Source: Eimeria necatrix (taxonomy: Eukaryota; Apicomplexa; Conoidasida; Eucoccidiorida; Eimeriidae). Taken from it: a stretch of 64,000 nucleotides of DNA. This document shows positions 45,301-57,300 of the stretch, piece after piece. The DNA lies in the NCBI RefSeq assembly GCF_000499385.1, contig NW_013651795.1:37714-101713 (forward strand), in the 5' to 3' direction. The notes under the pieces are model-generated. The model had not been told where the DNA came from. It searched no databases and saw only the letters and a program-made list of their open reading frames with translations. The first letter of the stretch is position 1, and the number at the start of each line of letters is the position of its first letter. The translations under genes were made by a program, and so were the position numbers.

Positions 45301-48300
45301 GTTGCTTTCGGAGGTCAGTGCCACCCCAGATGCCTGCTGAAGAACCCCATACCTTCTGTCCGCTGCAGTGAAGCCCCCACCAAAGAGACTGCTGAGGTTA
45401 GCGCTTCCTCCCCGAAGGCGAAGAAGCTCTTCCCTAAAAATATAATTCGGATTTTCGGTGTTTAGCTTTGCCACTGGATGAGTCTTTGCAACCGCGTTCA
45501 CGGCTTGCACTTCTTCTTCGCGAACTTCTTGGTTTTCGTCTAGACCATCTTTTTTCTGGCGCAGGCCAGCAGAAGACCCCCTTGCAAGATCATGCGGTTT
45601 CTTGATATCAGCAGCTGAGACGAATTCGACGCCACCATGTGCACAGTCTGAAGGTGAGGAGGATTCGACGCCTGCTTTCTGGGGATCACACTCGAGAGTC
45701 TCAGTATCTTCGGCTGCATCAGGTTGTGTCTGGCCAAACGCGACCCAGTGCACGAGGTGGCAGAAGGCGAAGGCGAAGCGTGCTACAGACTTTGATGCCA
45801 GCAACACTTGAATCTCAGCTACCTGCGCTGCACTTAGTGGGCGATGCGTCAACAGCTCCAAAAGAAGGCTCTCTCCAATAACGGAAGTAATTCGTTCCTT
45901 CATGCTGTTTGGTGATACCTGCTCGTGCCACACTCAACCAACAGCAGTTATAGCTTCCTCTGTTTGAACGCAGAATAACTTGCTTTCGGAGAGTTGCACT
46001 TTGCACTTGAGCCTAATTCTGGAACAGGCATAGTTAGAGTGTAGCCGTGGTTACCTTCAATGGCTCAGTCGATTCTGCGTAATTTTCAAATGCAATTGGC
46101 ATCAGAAAATCTGCTCCTCGTAGTGCAGACCAATGAACTACTTTCCATTCACCCTACTCAAATCATGACACCGTGCGACAGGACGAATTTGTAATCGAAG
46201 CACAAAAACACCATGAATTACTGTCAAGGTTTTCCAGGCTCTTTTCGCATTCCCTTCCTCAAGAGTTATGTTCTGCCAAAATTATTGGTACCAAGATTTC
46301 GCACTGGGAGGTGGTGAGCAAGCCGTCATTTTAGATAGGCAAGCCAAAGATATGAAAAGAGCATCTTGAAGCTTTAGGAGGCGTTTACGCACCAGCGGCA
46401 ATCTGCGGAATGCGGCGTAAGGCAGAATAAACTTGTCACGAAGATCTTGAAACACACTTTGCTCCTCCGTACTACGCCTTGCCGCTGCACAAATCAAAAT
46501 GCAGTTCGGCACTTTCAAGCTTCAGGCTTGAGCATCATCATGATTACGTGTTGTTCACGCCTTACCCGAGTATGATCGCTGCCACTTAGCCCGTGACTGG
46601 GCGCTAAATGACAGCAGCATCTTGCTTATTGCTCCACTTCCAGATGCTCCCGCTGTGCCGCTGGCTATAAGCCTTTGCAGCGCTTCTTGGTGACTCGAAA
46701 CAGTGTTCCTGTAGTTTCTCGTTCCGTCATCTTCTGAGCCTATTCTTGAGTAGTATCTTTTTGGTGCAGAGTCCCTTTGTCGGTCTACAATGGTGCTGCG
46801 CAAGGTTTCTGTTTGGCGAGGAAAAGCTGTTTCATTGCACACGAACACAGGGATGCACTTTAAAAACTCTCCCCCATCCAGTATCACTGGTCATCTCCGG
46901 GGAGTACCAGGCAGATGAAGAGGCTATCTTCATTTGCAACAAAGGCTTTCAGTCTCAGCTTGCCACTTCGAGATAAATATCTTGAACTCAGTTGCCTTGG
47001 CAGCATTGACATCTTTGGCTTCGTTGCTATTGATGAGAGCGGCCTGCGCCTGCGTGCTTCATTGGCAGCTGCTTCAATTACATGCGTTGTGGTTGCTGAG
47101 AGGGCCGCATACGCGGGAACCGTTCCTTGGTAGTAAAGGTCTCCGCTTTCCGCTGATGATCTTCTCCAGCTGGCACCAAACTTCTGCGTTTGCGGCATTT
47201 GTTGTGCAGTAGGCAGCTGCGTAAGCTCTTCAAGCTCTGATGGGTTCGAGCTGATCCTCTGAAATAGCCTGAATAGGTTAGTTGAGCGCCTGTAATACAG
47301 CATTTATATTTAGAATGCCAGAGATCCTTGCGTACGTAGCAGCCGAGACAGCTCCATGTTCCCCGGAGCGGCAGTCTTTATTTAGGGCATAACATAAAAT
47401 CTTTCCCTTGCTTTTTTTGTTGCAATGCGCTACAGCTTGCATGAACTGTTGTGGAATTGTGATCGTGTTCCTGTGGGAGAAGGCGCAGCCTTCCTTTAAA
47501 AGAGGCACAGATTGACTACCTACATATATTCCATGTCTCGGGCCAATCTAATTTCTCTCTCACGTTCCTTCTCTTCACTCTCATCGGAATATCTTCGCTT
47601 TGGCAGGGGTAGAGGCGTAGTGTCCTATAGGATGGCACCGCATGCGAACTGTATTAATAAATTTTCACCATTTCAGTGATGTTGGCGTGTGCCACAAGGC
47701 TAACCAAGGCGGCTGTTTGCAGATAGACAAGCAGAGCCACGTTTTCTGAGGCGTGACTGTGGAATGTATGGCTGCGCGCTTACAATTGTCTCGTATTCGG
47801 GTAGTTCTCCAGAAGTGTCTTTTTGCTCGGGTGCTTCTTGACGCTTCGAGTGCGGGAATTCGACAACGAGCTCCTGTGCAACAGCATCTCTTCTAAATAC
47901 TCACAAACACAAAGCAGCTAGTAGCAAGCTTCTGGGTGGCTCTAAGCTCATGAGGGGCAATACGCTTGTTATGGTAACCATAGCACCACGAAAAAGACGA
48001 GACTGAGTTTCTGGGTATGTACAGCTAGCTAATCAAACAAACACACACGCCTTCTACAGGAAAATACTTTCGTTTTGGTGTTTGCGGAACAGTGATAAGA
48101 GCTAATGCTAAGTCCCTGCGCATCTACGGCTCCTTGGTTCCAGCCCGCGTTAAAGCGCAGCGCCATCGGTAGTAATAGTGTACCCTCCTGGGGACCAGGA
48201 TACAGATATCTGGCATTTCCAGAGCTTTAAGTTCTTCTGTACAATTTTCCGATTGTTCCTAAATGCGTTTACAGCAAATAATGTTTGGAATTTTTTGTTC

Positions 48301-49146
48301 ATACCATAGAAAGCTAGCGGCATTAGTCTTGATTCGATTAAACTGTACTGTGCCCATAGTAGCGCCTACCACTTCAAAATTGTGGAGCATAGGGTGTTAT
48401 CCATTCAAAGCCTGACAAAACACACTGTAGGATGCTAGCTATCAGGGTTAGCATCGAGCAAGCCATGTGGTTAGTCGCCTACCTTGTTGGAATTATTCCA
48501 AGCAGGTCAAGATAAGCTTCCTGCAGCGAACTTGTGGCATCTCGCAGAAGCTGCTCTTTTTCTGCTTTGCTACATTGCGACTGCAAGGATACATGACGTC
48601 GGAGCGATAGGCATAGGAGATTTGAACTCAGCAGATACCGACAGGTGAGTCAGCTGACTTGGAAAGCACGCCTTCCAACTATTATTCTTAAGAGTTATGC
48701 ATGTCGCATATCAGAGCATTTTCTGTCTGCCTTGGCCATAGAAAACGCTGTTCCTCTCTAAACGCCAGATATCTTCGAACCACAGGTACTTTTCTGAGGT
48801 GTAAAGTGAGAAATTGAATTTCCTCACTATCAGTACACAAATGCTTTTGAAGAGCTAGTACTACTGTTAACTTTTAGCGCCAAAAACAATACGGCACAGT
48901 ACAAAAATGGCAAGGCGTGTTTCCCGGAATTTAGCCAAAATATAGGATAATATGGAAAAACCAAGATATTCTGTGGTTGTATCTACAGTGTATCCCTAGA
49001 AGCATCAAAAAGCCTTCCACGGAACTCACTCCTAGAGGGGGTGACTTTATGGGCACGACAAGTGACCTAATATCTGACCCTTCTGCATTATAATTTTTCC
49101 TGTAGTCACTTGAAGAATGCACGGCTGGTGCCGAGGAGGGAGCCAT
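42350..49146 (-). CDS. unrecognised 17-exon gene, 1324 aa, coiled-coil rich
   Basis: Exons (minus strand) are 49030-49146, 48483-48580, 47784-47892, 47524-47624, 47299-47470, 46908-47258, 46566-46857, 46305-46484, 46055-46137, 45163-45918, 44866-45056, 44732-44780, 44195-44536, 43483-43886, 42967-43354, 42737-42875 and 42350-42552. Every junction keeps frame, and most donors are GTAAG, GTAGG or GTGAG. I recognise no domain. Visible features are: an acidic/basic helix DESEEKEREREIRLARDMEY in exon 4; a hydrophobic segment FAFAFCHLVHWVAFG in exon 10; another, FGAFGISLICPLSVLAV, in exon 11; coiled-coil character in exon 13 (EKLELQVKELQDEV) and in the last exon; and a basic C-terminus (QRKR). It may be a cytoskeletal or ciliary protein, but that is a guess. 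It has no triplet expansions. The joins around 43.4-43.5 and 42.9 kb are the weakest. Confidence 0.7.
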
Positions 49147-51191
49147 CTTTCAGATGCGTTGTTGCGAGGAAATAGTCATTTCAGTGCATCTCAAAACGGA
49201 TGTCTCGAGTCCTCAGACTGCGGTTACAAAGCTACTTCGTGGCCCTAAGACACAGAATGGCTCCCCGAACACAGCGGGACCCAGCGTCTCCTTGATGGCC
49301 TGCATGAAAGCGGCTGATATATAAGCGACCAATAATACATTTGCTAATTTCGTTGTCAGCGAATGAAGCTTTTCTGGCAAAAAGGTTACCGCGGCAACAA
49401 GAGTCTTTTCTCTTCCATGCCTCCCCGCTGCCTACAAAGTGACAGAGCTTGTAACTCTTTAAGCACGCAGTAAACTCAGCATTGAGCTCCCTAAAAAACA
49501 AAGAAAGCAACTTTGTCGTGCAATGGGCTGGTTAACCATGACCTACGAAGAGCTGAGCAGAGCACTGGGCATGCAATGCATGCATGATTATCTTAAATCT
49601 TGAGTGCACGCCACTTTTTGTGAGCAAACAAATCTTGTAATGCCGCAAAATTGGGCAAAATTACGATAAAAAGAGACAAAAAAGTATTTTTCAAGTAGGG
49701 ACAAACAAGGAAATCTGTCGACGCCTGCTGCCAGGGGGGTTGTGGCATTAGTGCTAGAACCGCAAAAGGTCAACTGCTGCTCAAATGTGCTCAGTGGTAT
49801 TCTTATTCTCTGCTCAATCCACTTTTGTTCTCAAGATCACTTAGTTTTTTGTAAGTTACTTTTATTTTGCTTATTCTAAAGCAAAGGCACCGCATTCTTC
49901 CATGGCAGTGCAACTTTGCTGTTGTCAAAGAGCCGTTCTCTGTATATACTATTACTGTTGCTTTTACGGCGCTGCAGCTTTTGGCTTCTTTACAAAGAAC
50001 GAAACAACGTTCTGCTCCGAGTCTGGTTGTGCTCTCCTCGTTGCTATCATTGTGAAAATCTCGAGATCCATATCTACAGTCTGCACGTGCATTTATGGTT
50101 TCAATTACTTCGAGGCTTTGGAAAAATGGTTCCGTGGCAACACCGCAAACTTTAGATATAAGAGCGTATCAGACAGTACGCATAAAGTAAGGTCATATAG
50201 TACGGGATAGCCGCACCACGTCTTTTGATGGTTTGTTGCTTTTCTCTTGAAAATTTCGCTGTTCACGCTTCTAAAGTGCTATCGTCATTTTGTTTATTTA
50301 GTATGTCTAGCAGAGCAGGAATTGCCATATGTCCGTATTTTTGGTAATTAGCTGGTTTCTTTTGCTCGTACCACGAAAAAGATAATGATGAAGGCGCGGC
50401 CTTCCTCTATTAACTGCTGGTAAACTCTGCTTGTTCAGTATTTTCTACACTGCTATTACATGATAGCTTGCTGCCGCCATATAGGGAGCATCAAGGTCAA
50501 CCACATGGTTGGCGGCTGAAACGTACTTGATTTCAGTAAGATGGCCGCTCGCTGTTTGAGCCTGATTGTTGCTTTTCCCAGCGCTTCAGGCATCCGTACA
50601 TCGGGGCATCGGGTCCCAAGGAAACTGTAAATGTTTCCTCTCTGATTTCGCAAAAGCCGACAGATTTCGAAGCCTTTCAGATTTCCCGGTCGGATATTAT
50701 CATTTTCAAAGCACAAAATAGTCTATTTTTATCTATTGGGCATCCATTCAAAAGATTGTCTCGTCGCACTATCGTACACCGGGGCTCCCCACACAATGCC
50801 TTAGTCTAGGAGCCTACAGAAACCTGCTAAATATTCGGTGTAAATGTTTGATTTGGCGTTTTCTGCCTTTACGAGTGGCCATTGCAGCTCAAGGCCTTCT
50901 TGATGAAGCTAAGCTTAAGCTCATCAAATGTACCCCTGCATGATCATCTCGCGCCACTCTGAAAAATCGGGACCCAAAAGTAATGAAGCAGCTAAGAAGA
51001 CTCCTTGCTTTATTTATCCCACTAGTTTCACTCTTTGCTATCAAACAACTGTTGCTGTAATAAGGGCCATTATACTGCATTCGAATGCCATATTTTTTCT
51101 TAACACTGTTTCAGAGAAAATGCTAGCCTGCCGTGCCAGTCGTTAGCACCGACAGCAACCACCCAGATATTGCAAACAGCGTCAGCACGTA

Positions 51192-51294
51192 CCTGCTTTC
51201 GTCTATCGCCCGCATCGATTCTTTGGATAAGAGCATTTGGTGATAATGCTAAAGCGCTGCCGAAAGTGGCACCAACGCCAAAATCTTGTCTCAT
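51192..51294 (-). CDS. possible exon, unrecognised
   Basis: A minus-strand frame begins MRQDFGVGATFGSALALSPN and runs to DRRKQ before a consensus CAG/GTACGT donor. An AG just upstream (CGTCAG) could make it an internal exon instead of a first exon. No partner exon could be linked with confidence: a candidate at about 50,520-50,670 is open in two frames. Function unknown. Confidence 0.25.
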
Positions 51295-53829
51295 TCTGAC
51301 GATGCGAAGTTCATAAACAAGCCCGCTGGTTCAAGCCATGTAACAGAGTGTGGGGACCTTAAAAGATTCTGTACTGTATTGATGTTAATGAAAACGAGCG
51401 CACATTTCTTTTGTGTTTTGCAACTGTTGTCAGTTGATTTAGCTTATTCAACTCACTATGGCATTAAAACCGAATTGCAAACCAATTAATGGAGCCTTTG
51501 GATTTTCATGCGTGTGATTGCCTAGAAAAGATGAAGGAGTAGTGCTCGTGTGCACGTTTAGATGAGAAGGCACCCAATAGAGGCCTTGTTATATCCATGG
51601 CGCCGCAACCTTTTGCTGCAACTTTCGCGGCGCTTGCGGGGCCGGCGAAAAATTGTCCGGAGGTAGTTGCTCAGTGCTTGCTAAGAGTTATTTGTAGCGC
51701 AAGCTGCTGTGCGTCAGTCACGCATAATCCTTGATTCGCTAGCGACGTGTTCCAAAAAGCGTTCAGCTACAGAGACCTAGTGAATTTTCTCATGAAAATG
51801 TCCACAGCATACTAGGCGGACAACGTGGACTTCACTTTAAGATCCGAAACTCGCAAGAATTCGTTCTTCCCTCTGCGTGCACGACAGATTGTCTCGTTGA
51901 ATAAGAAACAGATGGATGCACGGCAAGTGTTTTCGTTGGCGCTGAAAACCTATATTTTAACAGAGCAGTTACTTGGCTTCGAAAGAATGCGCCATGGTTA
52001 GACTGAAGGAGGGCTACCAAAGGTCAGTCTGGTTAAACTCCGTTATGCCTTCCGTCCAATGTGTAACGGGCGGACTTTTGCCATCATTCAGAAGACGGCA
52101 CCCGCGCAGCGGCCGCACTGTCCATTTGTAGCTAGGCATTGTTTGAGCCAAATGAATTGCTGTTCTGGAACAACGGCGTTACCTGTACAAACGGTGCATT
52201 GTTCGCCCAAGAGAAACGGAGTATCTCTAGCTGAAGCCAATGTTTATTTTCTAAAACAAGAACAGTTAAATGTTAGTGGAGTGCACAGCACCTACTGCTG
52301 CTACAACGCTGCTACCTACCCCACGAGTAGGGGCCTATGATAACCGTCTACCTTCGGCGCATTTCCTTTAAACAGTAGTCCAAATGTCACAAAATGCAGT
52401 TACTTTTAGTTTTTTTCCAGAATCTGTTTTCTTGAAAGTCCCCATAATCGGGGTTCCCGCCTCCTAGGCCCTGTGGGGAGGAGGCCTAGACCGGTGCCGG
52501 CGCTATCGCGAGCCGCAATCTCCAGGTATTTACAGGCATGTCTGGTGTATTCATGTTAATTTGCCGACAAACTGCCTTATTTCAATGCAAGTAAGAAAGC
52601 CCTGTCGTCGTTCAGCGATATGACCTCTTGTTGGTCGCCAGCTAGCTATCTTCTTACGTTCACCAGCAAGCCCTATTGTAGTGCCTGTGCACTACAGTTA
52701 GTTAGCTAAAAAGACTTACAAAACAGTGAGCATCCTGTGGTGCTCAATGACGCAGAGTGTCTTACAGCAGTAGGCGCAAAAAGGAAAACTATGTGTAGCC
52801 TTAGAATTTGTTTTTGCCGAAAATGCAGCTGTGTTTGTCCGTCGATCATGCGAGAACGCTATGTAGGCATCCCGATGCGAGTCGTCGAATTAGTACTGTT
52901 TGTCCTTGCCGCTCTTGAGTGCTGCTTTGTGGAATGAGAGAAACTGTGTCAATGCTTATATGACGCGGAAGCCAGCGAGTAGTTGCTCTTTGCCACACTG
53001 CAAGGTATGCCAGTAGCTCAGTATCTGACGTCAGCCCAAGTCAAGAGCATTAAGCTCGACATGCGAATGTGGCAGCCGGCGCTGTTCACATTATCAACGA
53101 TTGTAGTCAGCAACACCCTCATAATTACCTAAAGCGGCAAAAGCGTTAAGAGAAGTGTCTTTTGATTCTCTTAGGCCCCTCCAGCCACTAGCATTCAGGA
53201 GTAGTTGACTCTGGCATTTGCGCGGAAGCACGACTGCGCGCTCCGACGCTTAGCAAGTTCCTGAATGAGATTACGCGAGCTCTTCCATCTTCTAGTTATC
53301 ATTTGTACCAGCAGCTTCAGTTTTACCTTGTGCTCCCTAAAAAGCTGTGCAGGTAGTACATGCCACGTACTCAATGCAGTTTTGCAGTGTCATTTTATGT
53401 GGCGTAGTGCTCATGCATCCTTGACTGATAGGGCGTCTTTTCGTATCATGCACTGGCGAGATTACAACAATCAAGTCAGAAGGTTACGCCCGGTTATACC
53501 ACCAACAGGCACAACACAAACATTACGAAAAAAGCATAGTACATACCAGCTACAGCTGTAGCGTTGAGACGAATCGTATTTCTTAGACTGGAACGACTGC
53601 TTTTTCGCGTCGGTAACGCCCGGGATTGGTGTTTGCCATATGAGAACATAGCTACCAAGTAACAACGCAAGCCCTCCGAAACGGGCTCACTCACTTCGCT
53701 TCAGTCTTATCTGTTCACTCTAGAGTCATGGCAGAAGCACACCACCTAGGATTGCTTCACATCATAGCTGGCACACTTCGACTCCACTCACTCATTCGAT
53801 AAATCCGCCAACACTTCTCGAGATATTCA

Positions 53830-54333
53830 TTATAGACTGTAGTACGTACTTGTTAGCCATAATGGAAAACTGTATATTTCCGTGAATTCAGTATCCGTGC
53901 CAACAGCAATCAAGGAGTCCCCACTGAGAAACACTCGGTGAAGTCGTGCGTGCTGACCAAAAACAGAATTCGTACCAAAAAAATAAAAAGCGCGTAGTTT
54001 GCAAGAGTTAAAAGACAAGGCTGAAGCACCCTGAGGGATTGCGTTTTGGAGAGCTTGCCACGTTACATTAGTAACACGGAGAATCTGCTGCACACTAGTG
54101 CGTGGGCAGATTTCATGGACCCCTCGCTCGCAGACTGATTTTGCCTGGAGCAGCCGAATTTTGGAAGCTGACCTGCTAGATCTCCCTTCGTATGCGCCTG
54201 CGGTGTTAAAAACGCTTTTTCGGCCTTTCTCGTGTCTTGCAGCCTTCAGAAAGCAAGCGGTTAGAAAATTTTGGCGCCAATTGAGCACGAGCGCTCGACC
54301 CCCAGAGACGACAGTACAGTTTTCTTTGTCCAC
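53830..54333 (-). CDS. possible single-exon frame of 167 aa, doubtful
   Basis: This is the longest frame in the 49-64 kb interval. The C-terminal half (HRVFLSGDSLIAVGTDTEF) is vaguely reminiscent of a beta-propeller strand, but that is not sufficient for a call. Its composition is otherwise unremarkable and a chance frame is quite possible. Confidence 0.15.
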   Translation of the reverse strand: MDKENCTVVSGGRALVLNWRQNFLTACFLKAARHEKGRKSVFNTAGAYEGRSSRSASKIRLLQAKSVCERGVHEICPRTSVQQILRVTNVTWQALQNAIPQGASALSFNSCKLRAFYFFGTNSVFGQHARLHRVFLSGDSLIAVGTDTEFTEIYSFPLWLTSTYYSL

Positions 54334-57300
54334 GTTAATTCCCTAACCAATAAACAGCAAGAAAACAAATTGGAGCACCTTTGCCTCAAACGCAGTAAAG
54401 GAAGTAGGACTACGGTTGCATAGGGTAAGGTCTTCTCAATGCTTTCCGCCGGAAACTCCTCAACTTTTTCAAGTAGTGCACTACATTTAATTTTTGTCTG
54501 AAAGTACGTAGTGGGCCTTAAGAAAACCAGAAGAAATCAATGTGGCCGATGGAAGGTACACGAAATTTCGCCTGCTGGAAGCATACCTGTTCGGTAAGAG
54601 GGTACTACTTTCAGTTACATTTGACAGCGGTGTTATCTCGTTTAAAATACGGAAAGACTCAAGAAGTTTTATTTGGCACCTGGCAGAGAAACGAATGCGT
54701 CAATTGCCTGCAACTACCGCCTTATAAATGGTCAGTGTATGCGGAGCACGCCACCCGGAGACAGAGATACACACTAAGTCTAGACGCCGAGCAGGAATGT
54801 GCTGTCGACAACCATCCTTATGGCGTGAAAGTGTAGCATTTCACATTTAGTGGCCGTTACTGCCCGTCAGATCTGTGGTAATGCGCAGCGATGCCGCAAT
54901 GTGGCCTACTGCGATCGCGCCTAGCACGGGTCTCTTAGCCCGAGGGATGTTCAGAAGCGTATAGTATTCACTGTAAGTTACTTCTAGCCATGTACTTCAC
55001 TCTTTCTTGCTGGCGCCCCCTTCTGGTGCAACATAGCCGATTTGCTCCCCAAGCAGACTGAGCATGCGAGCTGTACTAGAGCGTTACTGTGCAGCGATAG
55101 CAGAGCTCTCAGAATGAACAAATTCTCTTCACTGAGGCCAGTTTTGTAGGTTACAGCGATAACGTGAGAAGCGTAGACCGTTTCTCTATCCGGATTTTGG
55201 CGTGGTTAACGAAATTCAGTTCTGTGCCTGTTTGTTTGTTTTCGCGTGCCACCTGTGTCCTGAATCTCAAGCGAAGTGTTTAGCTATTGTATCAGAATTC
55301 GCTCTTACGGAAATATAGAGAATCTTATAGCACTACACAACCCTGGCCATGTCTGGCGGCCTACTATACCTCTTGAACAGCGAAGGCTGGCAGCCTTCGT
55401 TCACCTTTACCTGCTTGGAAGTCAGGTTAGGGCTCACAAATACAGCAATGTATATATGGCCCTCTATCAGTCGTATGATAGACAGCTGCCTAAAAATCAA
55501 CAGTACTCCCAGCGCTCTACGGAAGATGCATCAATGGAACGAACACGAGGTTTTTCTTACGAGCATTTACTCTCGCTGAAGGAGCAGCCAAATAACTGAA
55601 ATATGAAGTGCTTGTTTTGTGTGCCTTCAAAATTCGATTCAAGCCGGTTTTTTTTTCTCTTGGCGCGACTTACTAGATGCTCTAGCCAACGCACTGCTTT
55701 TTCCCATTTTGTATTGGGATCTTTCTTTTAGAAAGTGCGAATCGTTTCTGCGGGTTTAATTGATCCATAATTGCATCATGACGAACCAGCGCAGCCTGGT
55801 CATGGACTGAAGGCTGCTTGCAAAGGAATTCTGCGCATGCCAAGTATATTCATATTTGCATGCTTTCAGTGGTTTCCACTGTGCCTCGTGATGGTTTAGA
55901 GCGTTACCAGCTAATTGCCTCCGCAAATTAAAAACCTGCAGCAAATGTGCATTTTTCGATTTCCCAACGAATCTGGTCTTGGAAGCTACAGGCATTTGGA
56001 CGATTTGGCACCCGATTCTGAGTGATCGACACGAAAACCTCCTGGGCTCTCTGAACATGGCATCGTTATTTATGGCAGCTGCAGTCCCTCCATGTAATCA
56101 AGAACGGTTCCCTTCGGTGAAAGCCCATTGCGATGCACCTGCTACGCTTTTGGGCTGCTGCAGAATTGCAAGGAAATACCGGATCTTGGGGCCAGTTTTC
56201 ATTCTTCCTCTCTTGTGTGCATCTCTTTCATGCTTAACTTGTGTGGGGCCTCCTACACAAGCCCACGTCGAGAACGACTGGCTTAAAGTCAAGTGTGCGG
56301 TGTGCTTGCTTGCCTGTAATTTTCTGGACACTGTCGTATCGGGGTGGACACAGTTACTGGGCATTCACATACGTCCTCATAAACACTACCAATAGCGTTC
56401 TTCTATGTACGAGACTATCTTGACTGGCATGGCGCAGTCTCTTACAGTAGCAGGCTTGCATTCTCCCTTATTTCATGTAATTGGATGGTGGCTGTCGGAC
56501 TCGAAAAGTCATTACCCTTATCAAACGTTCTTCTCCCTCACAGCCGCGTCCACCGATGATGAGAGCAGGCTCTGAAATCTTGCCATATTCCCGTACACTT
56601 CCTCAGCGTTATGCGTCATCCATACTGGGCTACCTGCTTATGAATAGGCTAGCATAGCAGTCGAAACAAGATTTTATGCTTTAACCCTATGGAAGCACTT
56701 CATATCCACTACCTTCGAGGACAATATTTTTACCTACGAGAAGCCACGCAGCTTTGCTTCCTAGTAGTGTCGTAGTATAGTCTAGGCACATACATCCTGA
56801 GCGCTTGCTTGATGCCGCAATTTTGCTGACATTATCTTGCACTTCAAGAGGCTAATTAATATTCTGCATAAGAGGCTAATTAATATTCTGCATGTTAGGT
56901 CTTTGCTCCCACGAGAAAGACACCGATTCATTCCACCTGCTGGTAACCCTCCAGAGTGTGCTTTGCTGAAGTTTTCATACGTTTTTGATAACACTCTTCT
57001 AGGCGTGCTCAGAATAAGTTGTCACCGAGCTATGCCCAGAGCAGAATCGCACGTGCGCTGCTAGGGCCCGTTCTGAATGGCAAGACCGCTGTAAACTGTA
57101 AAAGGGCCGCAGAACGTTGCTGCCTCAAAAGAGTTTCGGAAGGAGATTAAAGATCCTGCCAAACACGTTCCTTGAATTTTTCAGGAGCGTGCTACAGTAA
57201 GGCGATCGAGTCGAATACTCTCTCAAACTGGTCTACCCTTCTGCCAGCGCCACCCGATGCGGCCCATATGCCGCCTGCTGGTGAGCGGCACTTCACAAAT

